Shown piece by piece: positions 40,701 through 55,700 of a stretch of DNA of 64,000 nt. The notes under the pieces were generated by a model that was not told the origin of the DNA, did no database searches, and saw nothing but the letters and a program-made list of their open reading frames with translations. The translations under genes and the position numbers were made by a program. Position 1 is the stretch's first letter. Every line of letters starts with the position of its first letter. This stretch comes from Paragonimus skrjabini miyazakii (Eukaryota > Platyhelminthes > Trematoda > Plagiorchiida > Troglotrematidae). Where the stretch lies: NCBI GenBank assembly GCA_014338405.1, contig JTDE01001317.1, positions 75,307 through 139,306 of the forward strand, read 5' to 3'.

Positions 40701-43700
40701 TAATGTACACACTGAAGATGCTCGTCTCCAGTCAGCTTGTAGTTGTGTACAACCTAACGCTATTGCACTCGATTGTCGTGAGACAGGTACACTTCTTATT
40801 TTCCAAAAGGATTTCATTTCGTTTTGTTGAGAGTCACGTTCACATGATCCCTAACACTTCTGAAATAAGCTTCTCTCTAAGAAACTATTCCTACATTCAA
40901 TCTGCGCGTTATTATTGTCGTAAAACATAGATTCAGCTGTACATTAATGTTGTAAACTTACCGCAGTCAGTAAAACTCAAATTTCTTTAATACGCTTCAG
41001 AGCTTTCCAGTCTCTTCCTCAACTTCAGAATATCTGTTCCCTTCACTGTTTTCGTCTTCCCTTTTACTGGATTATTTTTCGCTCCATGTTCTTATGGTTA
41101 TTGCTTCTACCATTGGACAAATATCACCAGCTCTCTGGAAATGTGAAGTGCAGTGATGCCATCACCATCATCATGCAATGTCTGGTAGACAAGCTGTTTT
41201 GTAATCAGGCTATTTAGCTGCAAGTTTTCAACGGCAGTAATTTCGTTGGCGCTAAAATCACGTACATGAAGCCGAATTTGCTGAACCGCCTTCCACAAGT
41301 TCATCTACTGGTTTATTTAGCCCCGGGGGTTGGTCGACTTCTGAGGTCGAATTATTTAATCCAGCCCTGTCGCTTTGAAAATACGATAATAAAATCTGAA
41401 AAATCACCTTCTACGAACACCACAGTTTCCCCTTTTTCATTTGACACGTTCTTCAAAGAGTGGTTAACATGCTGTATAGGTCACTGCATGCTTTCTATCC
41501 TTCTTCTCTACAGCTGATACTGTAATCTGTAGGTGCAACAATGGAAGTCTCTGAATCAGATTAAACCTAGCTTTCCAACGAATTTTTGAGGAGCTAGTTT
41601 AACTCAAGTTTCCGCATTTTGTCATGAGAATGTATTCGGCTTTATGGAAAGACACGTTTCACAAACTTTCACAAACTTAAAAGACGCTTTTGGACTTTCA
41701 GAATCTTTTCGGTGTCTTGAAGAGGACATGGCTTTTCCCAAACTTACCAAACTTTCGTGAACACCCCTTCTGATGCACAGAGTGACGTACATAAGCAGCC
41801 AGACATATAAGTGACCGAGAAAAACGAGGGTCAACAACCAAAAAGCAGATTTTGACATGTAATAATAACGACTCAATCGAAGTCTTCACTGTGTTGTTGC
41901 CTAACATCATAGACAGTTGGCGATCAGTGAAACTGAGGGGAAGTCAGCGACAGGCAGGATTGTATGCTACCAGTCTACCCGGATGAGTGACCGTCTGGCT
42001 TCCTCATTCATTCTAACTAATCGCTGCTGTCATGTGATGCAACCCACGCGCCTAGATGGTGTTCTAACAAAGGACTAACAAAATACCAATCTGCAACCTA
42101 TGTCTTCTTGCTGTCTCAGGAAAGTTAACAATATCCAAGTAGTTCGTGAAATGATAACCAACCCAGAATTATCACAATAGCATGTAAACTGAACCAGCCA
42201 GGCGCCCACACGCGCAGCCAATAATGCAATTCACGAACATACAGAAACTGGTTAAACAGCCAATGTTTACACACAAAACGTTCAATTTAAAACCGATACC
42301 ATTAGTAAGAAACTGCGGAATTTGTTTGAAGTTCACACCACAACTAAGGACCAACAAGCTGATCCATAAAGCTGACAATTAATGACAACAGAGTGACCGG
42401 TTTACACAATACAAACAGACGACAGAGTGATGTCATGTTAATGGAATATACCGACAAATGCACTCACCACATCATTCCAATGAGTGACACGGACACAAAC
42501 TTGTTGCATGACAGTGGTGATTTGGGCCACAGAAGAGTTCGAGATCAGCTCACCCTGAATGCGGTCAATCACGTACTCACAAAATGGACACACTGCAATC
42601 AAAGGACAGGAAACATGTGACCGAGTTAAGTTTGTAAGTGGATTCGGTGCAACGCATCAATCACGCGTACGTCAAATGCACGTATTTTGTTTTAGCACCA
42701 ACAATAGTTGACGTCTATCTATCTCGGACACTAATTGATTACTACGCCTCTGGAAATCTGATCCTCTAAGAAATCAGCTGTCGACGAGCATCGGACCCAA
42801 GACTCATTGGAACATTTCTTATGTCGAATAAGAGATAGTTATATTGAAACAAACAAACTAGATGCTTCAGAACATACAAGCCTAGAACGGACGAGATTAC
42901 TGGATAAGTTTGACTGGTTTCTGATATAGTGAAAATGGGTGTAGTTGTCATCGAGTTGTCACCAAGATACCTTTCCAACTACTGGACGTTTGCCTAAATT
43001 GCAAGTTACTCGACAATGATTGTAAGATATATTGAAGAATGGCAATGGAGACAGTTATCGATCGAATCGAAAATACCGAAAATACACTTATTAACAAATT
43101 GTGAAACAAACACCGGTTAACGTAGAATGTATTCTACCGAGAACTATCAACATACTCACAAGGTGCTTGCTTTTCCTCTTCTGTGGGTTCACAGAAGCGT
43201 AAAAACTGAAAAGAGGACGTTACATGCACAGACAAGTGATCACATTCAGAAACCAGTTAAATGTAACATAATAGAGCATCGTGAAAAGAAAAACATTCAA
43301 ATGCAAGATAACTATTGAAACTGAGTGCGCTATGTTGCTTTAAGTCAAATCATACGATCGAGGGTCTAAACCTAGATTTCCTCGAGTGCTCATGTTTAGA
43401 TTTGTGCAACCTAAAAGAATTTGTAGCGTGGCCTCAAAAGGTGAAGACTCCAACTCAACAGTATATACCATAAAAAGAAGTGCATCTAGTGAGAAAGTAC
43501 TTGCAGTTACGAACTATACTTGTCAGCAAGAAGACAGTCTACTGAGTACTTCCATAATTCTCCTCAGAACAATTCGAAAACCGGTGAGGAATGAAAATAC
43601 AATCTTTGAATATGACGAATAAGCTAACAGACGCGAGGTAACACATACTAAAATTGAGTCGCTAAACTTTTTCCATCAGAGAATGATTGACTCTTAAATG

Positions 43701-46700
43701 TAAGCAATGTTGTCTATGCTCAGTCTACTTCTATCGGTTTCTAGCACCTTCAGGAAATCCACAACAAAACCACAACGTTTTTTACAGTCTTATCATGGTG
43801 ATCGTCCATTAGGGCTGGATCAGAAAAAATGCATTACTCACTAGTACAGTTTGCAGTATGGAAACCTAACACGATTTCGCAATCTGTGATTTCATAATTC
43901 ATTCGGTTTGTAGCTACCGAAGAAATGGCAACTATTCTTGAATGAACCAAACGGGAATTGTTGGGAGTTGTACCATTCAAAGACGATGACCATAAGTAGC
44001 CACAAAGTTGTGCACCTTAACTTATGTACTTTTACAGGCGGGATACTAAATATTACAAGCAAATTCATATCGATGGATCAATAGGAAATATTAACTTACG
44101 CTACAAATACCATGAGCATCCACTTCGTGGCTCAGAAACCGGATGAAAGCCCGAACATCTGTGTGCACGACAGTGTTACACTGGAATCATAACGGGATAG
44201 TAGACAGTAAAAATTACAGCAATGAACATTTCCTTAATACACCATAATGTGACACTCAGGTATATATGAGCTATAGATTGAGGGGTTGTAGTGGCTGAAA
44301 CAGGTGACTTGAATTACCCATGTGAAATACATACGTGCACGCTAACACTTAAAACGCCGTTCCAATATGGATTTAAAAAAACAAATGAAATGATTCCCAT
44401 TTGTTTATTCTCAAGGTGGTAACGCTAAATGTTTAAGCTTACACAAAAAAATGTCGATAATATAAACCAAAATCCTTTTCATTTTTCTATATGTTAACTA
44501 GTGTCTGCCTGGTCACAATTATGTGGCTGTCAATGGTGGTTGCTGTAGTAACAATGACGACAATGTTGTTGAGGATACCAGCGAACACAGCCATAGAAAT
44601 GCTTTACAGATGACCCCCAACAACAACAATAACAACAACAACAGCTTGCCAAAAATATCAGTGAAATAATTTTGTCAATATATGTTAAAACACATGTATC
44701 AGAGGAAGTAGCTCGACATCGGATTTAGGCTTCCCAACTGAGTTGCAAAATGCAACTTCAAGAGAGGAAAGCAAAGCGATAGTCAGATAGAAACTGGCAA
44801 GCTTACTAAATCGACTTTTGCCCAAATAGCGAGCTATCTAGAAATATAAAAATAAAATTCTCAATTTGCGAGATATGACAGAAAAGTGAGAACTTTCGAC
44901 ATCTAAAAACGGTTAAAAATACTGTTGTCATTCGTAACTTCTTGATGCACTAGAACAGATGGTCACCTAACGATAGTGTCTACACTTCTCTGATATACAG
45001 ACATAAAAGGGTTGGGAAACAAACTCATATGTTAGAATGAAAAGAGTCAAAATGGGATAGAGAGATCAGTCATTCCAATGCGAGGGAATCAAAACGATCA
45101 ATAGGAGGCTTACCGTATCCTTTGAATCAGTCATATACTCACAAATCGTGTAGATGACATTCTCAATATTATCTTCGACACGCTGTAGTGCTAGGAGATT
45201 TTTGATCTTGTTGGTTACGTACACACAAGATCCGCAAGAAATTACTGAACAGAAGAGTGAATGAACAATGTTCAAGAAACCGGTACATTTTGAAACACAG
45301 TTTATAAAATGGTTGTTCAGCATTTAATTATAGCTTGGAGACACTTTTCTAGTTAAACACGATATATACAACCAGCCATATGGCTAACCGCAAAGAAATT
45401 TGGTCCAAGTGGCAACCCACTAACTAACAAAGAATTTCGATTGTGATTTCGATTACAACATTCCTGAGGAAGGTCACCCGAGGTGGTTGAAACGTAGAGT
45501 ATTACATCTTGCTCATAACGTTGTGTTATTCTCAATCCATTTATCAATAACATGTTAAACAGGACGCCCAAACTGTTTGATTTCATTCGTACAAAATTTG
45601 GTGCGTATATCTAATAATAGAACGAATTTTAGAAAATGGACAGTATAAAATTAGTTAGAAAATCACCCAATAGGGTAAATGTACGAACGTTATGTACTGC
45701 GGTATTCTCTTTGATTGCACAGCTTTATCAGTCAGCGACTTGTATGACTGCGAAATCACAACTTAGCATCCGACCCCAGTCCATTTAACTCAACGGAACT
45801 AAAAAAGGATCTCTACAATTAGTGGTCAAGTCGTCGCCTAAACAATCCGCGGTTTTAACAAACCGTTGATGGTCTCAACGGATGGCGTCCGGTTTCATAA
45901 AAGTTCAGCTGACACACAGAGTACGTGACTAAACGCTTGTATTAGTTAACCAAATGCTCGCATACCCGGAGTTTCTGGAAAACAAACTGACGAACAACCA
46001 CGTGGCTTATCCGATTAGCCCACCGGATGCGGGTTAGTCGACAGGACTGATTATGGACAATCACAGCAAGTCTTTACAGAGCCTTCTCAAGAAGAAATCA
46101 CGCCTGCGATCTACAAAACGAATTGAACCGTGCATAGTTAGTATAGAACCCTCATTTGAGTGACATCGAAAAATCCATTCGATGCTACAGATGACGGTGG
46201 ACGGTGGCCGGTGGAGGTAACAGAGTACTTCATTAAGATTTCGTCAGCAATACTACAATCTAATCGGATAGTACTATCGAAGTAGACCAAATGGTCGTTA
46301 ACTTCAAGCAAACCACCTACAAACGAAAAAGTAGTAAGGGAAATACACCAGTTTTGATGCTCCACTTTGCGATGTGAAGGTATGAATCACATTTCACACC
46401 GACTGATCCGGCAGTTCAGATCATTCAATATGACCAGTAAAAAAGTCAAGCAGAAGAATGTCACGCATATCTCACGTCAACCGGACAACCATCAAGAAGA
46501 AATATCGCTCAAGTGGAGCCAAATAGGTACAGGACAAACGTAATATAGATTAGCACAAACGGTTACAACAGTGGTAGTCGGAAATGAAATCTACAAACCA
46601 ATTCATGATGAACTCTTTTGAATTCATAGTCAGCACGTGTTCCAACAGATATGGCAACTCATAAAAACTCGTCTTGCGTAGGCATACGAAAAAAACTCAC

Positions 46701-49700
46701 CATTAGCATTCACAGCAGATGGCACGTTTCCCATAACCGAAGTCTTCGGAGTGGTCTGCAAATAAAAAATGGACTGGTATTCACTGCAAAACTTATCATA
46801 AATGACAGTATTAGTTACATCTCATTCTGGTCTGTGAGTTGCAGATTTTTGCACTGAAAAACTGGTCACTTTAAAGAACTGTGTTACTTACTTGAATCGA
46901 TCGGAAAATACGCAGTAACTCAGGAGGAGTAACAGTAACAGTAATTTCGTTACCACGTTGTTTACAGTAGAGGTAGGGCTGCTTCCGCGTAAACGTAATC
47001 ACGGCCAATAAATCTCAACCAAGCAAAACTTCCCAACGAGTCACAGAAGAAAACTGTGACGAACAGCTTTATAGCACCTCATCACCAGATCAATAACAGT
47101 ATGCTCTTATTATCATCGTTAGGGACAGTAGTACATCAGTGTTTCGAGCCTACGATTTATTAACAACAGTGGTAATTCACCACTTGAGTGGCTAAACTAT
47201 AGACCTTTAGAGACTTTATTAACGCCTTACGTGATCCAAGGATAATCTGCCTAACCTCTCTATCATATATTTACTAATTTAAGTCTGCTGACGCTACACA
47301 ATTATATTGAACTTATGAGAACTTATCGAAAATAGTAGTTTCTGGAAATTTTCTTTCACACATTTCAATCAGACTGACATAAAGAGCGAGGAGTGCAGCC
47401 TATAATCGCGAGGTAGCAGAAAAAACTGTTCTAAATCCAGCCACCTGCTTTGTATGTGATGAAAAGATTGAGGCCGTTGTTTTGTTCCCCTCCCCAGGAA
47501 TCCAACCCTATTGGCTACAGCTGACAAAACTACAGGTTGACAAGAGTCGACCAATGAATGGAACAAACATATCCGCGTCAAGTGACACCACCCCGTCGCA
47601 CAGCTAATACGAGCATCAACACAAAGTTCAAGGTGAGGTCAAATCCAGAGTCAAATGGTGGGTTAAAGGGTCACGCAGTGTCTTGGTTATCATATAGGAA
47701 TACATAGGCTGAATCCAGATGAGCGTGAACGATCTGTGCTAGGAAATAGATACCTGGGCTACGAGTGGGAAAAATAAAACAAATCTGACGCTGTGAGAGA
47801 AAAACATCTTAACAAACGCGAACTGCTTTTATGTCGTGACCGAATTTCACTTTGGACATAAATATCCACCAAAATGATGACAATATTGGAAATTTAGACA
47901 ATTTATACTATCCTCATTGCCAACAATTGATACCCGGGAATACAACCGGCAACCCCCACACATCGAATACTAATGAAGCAATTGAGCCGACAGATTTATT
48001 TCGGCCCTTCTGATATGCATATACAAACTACTGATAGTGTACAATTCCTGGTCATCATTTTACGCTCATTTACAGTGGGTCAAGTCTTCAAAGAGATGAA
48101 ACATTTGGTTCTTTTATGTTTAATACGGACAACAAAAATGGGCTTAAACCGTACTAAGCACATATATACAATTTGAACCAATGTGAAGTCTATCGTTTAG
48201 TCCTAACAAACATAGAATAACCAAACATCTTATTTTGTTGAAAACATGATCCGATGTGAGTGACCAGTTAAGAATCCTGGGGGTATACTGAAATTGTTGG
48301 GTCTAGGTCAAACTTTCTCAGCGTGTCGTCATCTTAATTTCTTAGCGATAACATTATAACCGTCTTGGCTTCCTAAACACAAGGTCATAATCTCTCACAT
48401 TCAACATGCACGATGTGAACACTGAAACACTACGAGCCACAACTCAAAATATTGTTCAGTATAATTCAATATGATATGAGTTTAGTGGTCCATAAGCTGG
48501 ATAAGCTTGCTGCAATATCACCGGTATTAGGCTAAAAGTCAGACAGACGTAGTCCTATGTATAGACTTATGTATAGTCTTATGTATAGCCCCCTGTCCGC
48601 CAATCCCATTCAGTATTATATTGTCGTTCCACTGTGTCCTCATATCGTGCACCAGAGACAATATGGCGAACTTTTGGAAACGCTTATCTAGATGAGCATA
48701 GCGTGTCTCAGATTGTCAGCTGAAAACACGGAGAGTGATGACCAGAATCACTGTCCACTTGTTTTTGTTTAATTAGCACAAATAATAGCAAAAACCCCAT
48801 CACAGTGGAGTGCCGGTTTGAGAGCTTGCATCATGAAGGAAATAAAATGCCGTTGATTGTCAGCACCCCATTGGTAATAAGTGGTTAATGACCGGAAAAA
48901 AATGGAGGAGTTGGTTGGCGTAAACTGTTGACGAGCCTTTATAAAGACGAGGGTTGCAATCCAATGAGAGTAAAGCTCAACTAAAGTCCCTGAGTCTCAA
49001 GAACTACGGTGCCTTTTTAAAGAGCTCTCCCATGGAAATTCCCGCTGAGATATGGAAATAAACTCTGGCGAACACTCGTCGTCAGCTATTTAGGTTCTAC
49101 GAGGTTAAAATAACGTGTATATAAGGGAGAGGTTTAACAGAATGTCACCGGGTCACGTAAAGACTTACAAATCTCCGAAAGACGTAAGAAGCAATGTGCA
49201 GTGGGAAGGTCTGATTCAGATTATGCTTTATTCGTCCTTAAGGAGCTTAAGAACAAATTCCTTAAAATGTCTGGAAGCAGCTTTCACTCTGCTCAAAACA
49301 CAATCTGAAACCAATGTAAGTCACTGTTATATACGGCCTTTCAAACCACGCCAAGATGCTCCATACTCAAACATCGTGGCACTGCAATATCCATAATGAG
49401 TTGATAGCAGTTAACTCAGCTCCAAAGACTGACTTCTCACTTCCTTCGTCAGGTGTTTAAAATCTTTTCACGTAACTTGAATTAGGTAGCTCCTACTATC
49501 ATGTTCTCCCGCATCAGTTACAATGCTTTGTGCTGTGTTTACCAGCCTTCTGGCAAAAGACTGTAAGTATACACCGTTCTCCGAGGTCATCTCCTAATAT
49601 TATCAACTCCAAGTCATTCAAACACCCACACAGATTGTGACAAGTTTTAACAAGAAATAGTTCAGGCACCTTCTCATTCACTCACAAACCCGTCGTGTGC

Positions 49701-52700
49701 TTAAACCTATCCCATTGAACTTGTCTGCACATATGGGTCAGTTAGTTCAAGATAGCTGTTCTTAAGCACGAAGTGTTTCCGAATTCACCTTCAGAGAAAG
49801 AGATTTTTAGTTAGAAAAACAGGAAGCTGTGTGGTTGTTTGGCGTTCGTTCACCATTCGCCTGCACCTCAAACAAACCAGTACTGAACGCAACAAGCTAA
49901 ATGCTCCAGAATAATATACCATGATAAGCACACAATCGACATCGTTAAGTTAGCAAAATTCAAAGATGCATTCTAGCAGCACTTTTCAAAGCTACCAGGC
50001 GAACGTTTGAAAGAACTGAATTCTCAAAACGACACGCAATATTGTAGCTCCGGTGCGTAAAGGATGAGCACGGTACTATCAGTCATCCGCAGATTCCGTT
50101 TCCATGAAAATTCCAAGAAGTTTGTTCCACATAAAAAGCAGAAAAAGGCTCTCTAACGTTAAGTATAAATGTGATAGTACTGAAACAATCAACTGTGAAT
50201 AGTTGAACCACCATACACCGTAAACCAACAACAACCGATGCCATAACGTCGCTTAACAGCAACTATCCAGTGACAGACAAAAAGAGCCGTGCGAACATTA
50301 ATTTGCGGAGCAACCATATACTGCTGTATGCCCGATCTGTGAAAAAGAAAGAGAAGATAGCCGTAGATTGTTTNNNNNNNNNNNNNNNNNNNNNNNNNNN
50401 NNNNNNNNNNNNNNNNNNNNNNNNNNNNNNNNNNNNNNNNNNNNNNNNNNNNNNNNNNNNNNNNNNNNNNNNNAAGATAGCCGTAGATTGTTTACATAAG
50501 AGCAATCTTAACCACTTATAAAGGCGCGAGGCAGAATCCGACTGAGTTTTGGTTCAAAAGACAGAAGGGATAAAATCATCGACCCGCTTTAAGTGGATGG
50601 GAAATAAAATAAGCTTGCAATTAGGGGAAAAAACCTTTACTTTAAGCTTTTCAAGCACAAACATCTGATCTCAGCATACGAGGCTATGTAGGTGAAACAA
50701 CTGAAGGCGAACTTACACCAACACAACTTGGATCTGGAAAGGAGAGACCAGAAACACAGGTCAGAAGGTCAAGCTGGGGAACTAAAAAATGACTGAATCG
50801 ATTGAAGGGGATCAGTCGCTTTGCTCTTAGACGTGACCAATCTTTAAATCAAACCCCTCTCGCAATGCACTTAGCAGAAAAATCCAACTCGAGGCCCACT
50901 AATCCTCATTAGCCATGTAAATAAGACTGGGTGACAGATAGACAGACAACGAGACAAGGTGAAAAATCTGTAACCTGGCTATAACTCTATGTATTCTCAA
51001 CTGGCTTGCTAATCCACCCTGGCGCTGAGTTGAAACGCCATGATAAATACTCATCGTTCAATGTTTGTTTTTTATTCAGTTATAGGTATGCCTGTTTCCG
51101 GCGCACTCAGTGATAATAGAAAGCACGATAAAACGCCCAGCAGTGCAGTCATTGCCTATGACCATATCTGGCCTTGATGCATCTTTCAACTACAGATATT
51201 GAGAAGTATCAAAAATATGTTGAGAGTCGGACCAAATAGCATCATCAAAACATGCTGCTTTCATTGCGTACGTAAGTACTGGATTCGGAGACTGGCCGCA
51301 CAGAACAGCGGCCCGGTTTGGCATTCAACACAATGAGGATCAAGAAAGAGAAATACGCCAAAAGATAGTGAGAATAATATGACGAAATGTAGTAAGCAAT
51401 AACCTAGGTGTAGACCGGTGAAAGTTTGAGCTCTGCTGCCGTAAAAAACAGCAATGAGAACCAACGCGTCAGGAATAAGCCACTTGGTGAGCTACTTAAT
51501 GAAGCTGACAATAAAATAATTAATTAATTAATAATAATAATAATAACTTAGTGGTTGACACTGATGCAAAAATGCCATACCGCTATTCAAAAATAAACCT
51601 ATTTTGAACAACAAAAAACTGCGGAAACGAAACTTAATGCACAAAACCCCGCTAATAAGCTTAAATGTTCAACATCACACATTCTAAACAGATAACAGAC
51701 GCAAAAGAGAGTAGGACGACAAAAGCTAATGGGCTTAATGTGGTGGCTCTTCACAGTAGTATGGTGATCCGTGTTGAGTACGCAAGTAGCATACATCTAT
51801 CTAACACAGTAATCTTGGATGTCATCCTACTCCCATTTTTAATTCAGCTGCAGCTGTTTGGGTTTAGTGCCAATCATTTCAAAAATTGGATCCCATCGCT
51901 AGATGAACGCTGAATGTGTTTTTCTTATGGTTGTATGGCACCTAATCATCCGTATCAATCAGTAACTTACTGTTGTCAGCGATGGTGACACCAAACTGAA
52001 TATGTTGAACGAAAATGTTGGTCCATGTATAATGTGATTTGCACCTTCAGAGTGCAGAACGAAATATCAGTAGTGCGGTGTTCCCATTTTTACCTTCGTT
52101 AGTATAGGCAGTCCGTCTAAGACTTCACAGTTTCAACTATCTATCCAATGGCTCATTATGTAACTGAGAACGTTATCTCCACACTAGTGAAAGCATACCT
52201 TGCGCTTTGTTAGCATCTGACAGTCTCGCGATGTTTTCAAAGGAAGTTCTTGTACTCAATTCTCCTTACATTACGTCTCGAAAACAAGACCTACCCATGA
52301 CCAGATCGCACCGAGAGATCTCGTGCCCACAAGCAAACGTGAAAGGAAATATGATGTGAATATCACTGCAGTGCACCAATGCGTACTTCGAGAATTTCTG
52401 GGTACGGAACCACTTAAACAAACAGTATGAGTACCATGTCTTCGACAGTTAGTTTGCCAAGCGTTGTTTATGGATACTTCCAAATCTGAGGTCAACTCAC
52501 AGACTATAGTTCGAAGATGGGGTTATGTATCGATAAGAACCTGAATGCTTCGCTATAAATGATTGGGACTTGATGCGGTGTTGCGTTTTTAATAGCATAG
52601 TGTGTCAAACTGGACAGCGTGACGGCCACGCCAAAACACCTATGTTAGGCAGATCAATAGATAGAGATCAGATGGATTGCAGTCTTCCAATCATCCAAGG

Positions 52701-55700
52701 TGATGATTGAAAGGATGATTGGATAAAACTGACCCCTTATTCCGAAAGAAACGGAGCCAGTTATATTTCTCCGCTTGTCATCGGCAGCCTTACTTTAAAT
52801 TCCTAAGAAGGATAACCTTAATCGCTTTCTTGTCCAGCTCCAGGCTTTTTTATTGCCTAAAATCAGACATAGTTGTTACCTTTTCCACTGTCATTTAGCC
52901 ATCATACCATCATCATAAATAGTAATACACCGGTGTTTTTCATTTATGCTTAATTGTAGTACAACCATAAATAATAAACCGGGGCGCTCTCTCTAATGGT
53001 TAAGGCAATATCAATCTAATCATACATACACAGTTAGAGTCAGCAATGAGTAAACTGTCCCTTCAAGCACTTTCCCTGGCGTGCCAAAAGCAATTTTGAA
53101 TTCATTGTCATTAACCACCTAAATAGGCGATCATCAAATAGTGAATAACTCTGCAATCGTCGTGCATGCGGGCGAGACAAAGTCATGAAACAATTCGCAT
53201 AACTCCAGAAATGAAGGTGGTTTTTAAAGATACATAGACATTTCGCACCGGTGGTCCCTGTATAATCGACCAGGCCAAAGGCCACGCACAGACGTCACTG
53301 ACACTGCGCTTGGGTATACTACATCAGCGACGTCACCAGCCATCGCTTCACAGGAAAGCAGCCTAGGTGTCGTGGTCACACCAAGTCGCTGCCCTAACGT
53401 CAGTATCGCACCGATGGAAATAACTAACAGCAGGTCAGCAAAACACAGTAGGACCCTCAGGAAATACCTCGTTATTATATTTCTGTATACTTATAGCACA
53501 CTAAACGTCAGTATCGAGACATACTGGAATCATACTGAACACACTTAAAGAAGTATGTAACTGTTCCGACGACTATCTAAAGGACAATCATCAGAAGGAT
53601 TGATGACCTAGCCAATTTTTCGTTTGCGGGGAGTCTCACAACGTCTGAGTTAGTTTCATCGGTTCATTGATTACTTGGTAGGAGACTAATCTCTGATACA
53701 CAAAGTTTCAACCAAACATGGCCATCATAGTGAGACAGCGAATCTCAGGAACCACACGGATAAATTTACATACCGCGTAGCAACTTCCTGTGATGATAGT
53801 ACAGTTACCACTCGCGGTTGCGAAACAAGGAACATTGTGCCAGTGGTTACCGCACAGGCCACACCGGTCGATGCATTCAACGAACTTTAAGACAACTGGG
53901 TCATTACAGAATTGGCATTAGGAGTCGGTTACGCGCAAGTGGGTATTGTTTGGTTACTGCCCTTTCCCTTGTTTTTCCCCCAATTATGATCAGATTCCCA
54001 CACGGACTCCTCACAGCTAGTATCTTATTATTGTACAGCAAATCACTGCCCTACCCCCGGGTATTCGATCTTTATTAAGTGACCCAATTGTCATTATGCT
54101 AGGTATTCTACAGTACCTACTCTCAACATTTCAACAGTGATGGGAACAAACGTGCCGCAGTCCAACGGTCACGTCAAGATCGACACAGTATTGGAACTAT
54201 CCACTCCATGCCATTGAATCATAGTAGGACACTCCAGGCAGTGGTATTACATTTTCACCGGCACCATCGAAGACAGTAGTGCATCAGTGGTACGCAATGA
54301 AGTTTAACTGTTATAAAACCGTGAAGAAAGAAGTAGGCCAAGCTAACTAAGAGAAAAAAAGGAGGGGAGAAGACCTAACTAACGCAGCCTGAACACGCCA
54401 CACCAATGTCCTTACACCTTGCAAACAAACAGCGTAGCTGTAAATGAAGGCGAGACATTACGGCAAAGGAGCACACTGACGGCTTTCGTTGTCCCGCGTC
54501 AGTAATTGCATTCCACTTTCCACACAAACAACCGGCGAAATTCAGTTAAGCAGGAAGTTCGTCCTGGAATTCAAGGTGACCTAGTATATGGAATGAGTAC
54601 AAAACCAGGCTCACGGGGAGCTTGAATTGAAGCTCCGCCCAAACAAATGAAAGCGTTGAAATAACACAACTGCATTTCGTCTTCTTGACGTAGAGGTAAT
54701 CAACAGAATAACTTGCTGATCCATAAGTTGGATAGAGAAGGCGCCAGTAGTTGTCAGTTATCTGGGTTTCAGATACAAACTACCAACCATTCAGCTGAAA
54801 GTGTGATTACATTATAATATCTTCAAAATGAAATACTGACCGAAGAACTGACACTCGTCAACAGACGTTTGAAACTATTCTCAGCGTTGTTTCTGGCTTT
54901 TCCATTCTTTCTTCAGTAGTTTTATTACCTTCAACATGCATTACTCCAATTCCGCCAATATGCAACCTAGAATGATGCTCGTCAACGCGAAATCTCGTTA
55001 TTACCCACAAGAATCAGTACGCCAACGAATAAGTGCCTGAACTCCCCCAGGCCGTAGTGATCAGTGGATTATGGTATCTAACTTCCTTTATTACTGAGCC
55101 AAACAAACGGCCAAAAACCAGCCGGAATACCGTCACAAAAAATCATCTCAAGACGTTTTATGTGCAGTTATTTCCGACATCAAGAGCCCGACATCTCTTA
55201 AGTACTACATAATTTGACTAAACTCTCTTCCCGTTCTGTCTTACCCATGGGAATAGCTCACCTTCCGGCATCTGCGCACAAATAATCACTAAGCCGAAAC
55301 AGTCTTGCACAACAAAAGATGCCGAGGCTTTTCTCAGAATACGCAATCCGTGCAAAGAGGAAATTCGTGGCAATCTTCCACAAGTACAAATAAACGTATG
55401 CTAAAGAGCCACAAATACATAGAGTGTCGTTGCAACAATTCATCTTCGGTTCGCTTAACACATCAGCCGAACGGTGAAACCATACAAGAAGCCAACGCCA
55501 TCGCTAAGTTATCAGCAGATCAGTGCACCGCCGTTTACAACTCAGGGACACCTTAGCATTTATTTTCAAAGAGAACCCAGCAATCACTCCTAGTTGCAGA
55601 ACTCCCAGTGCATGATGTATACGTTTGCTTTTATTCCAAGAGTTCTGGGACAAATTAATCTAAGGATACCAAACGGAACAGGATGTGTACACGCCAAGTC

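Noticed and set aside
46138..46365. Exon-like minus-strand frame with a good acceptor (TTTTTCGTTTGTAG) and STIRLDCSIADEI, recalling the linker exons
   Set aside because: It lies between exons 4 and 5, which already join in phase, and no donor of the needed phase gives a sensible exon.
51261..51464. Minus-strand frame with PHCVECQTGPLFC, at first taken for a saposin exon
   Set aside because: No AG acceptor precedes it and the cysteine spacing does not fit SapB.
52140..52200. Minus-strand CGDNVLSYIMSHW after an acceptor-like AG, similar to a SapB second half
   Set aside because: Runs into a stop after 16 codons with no donor, and no first half is nearby.
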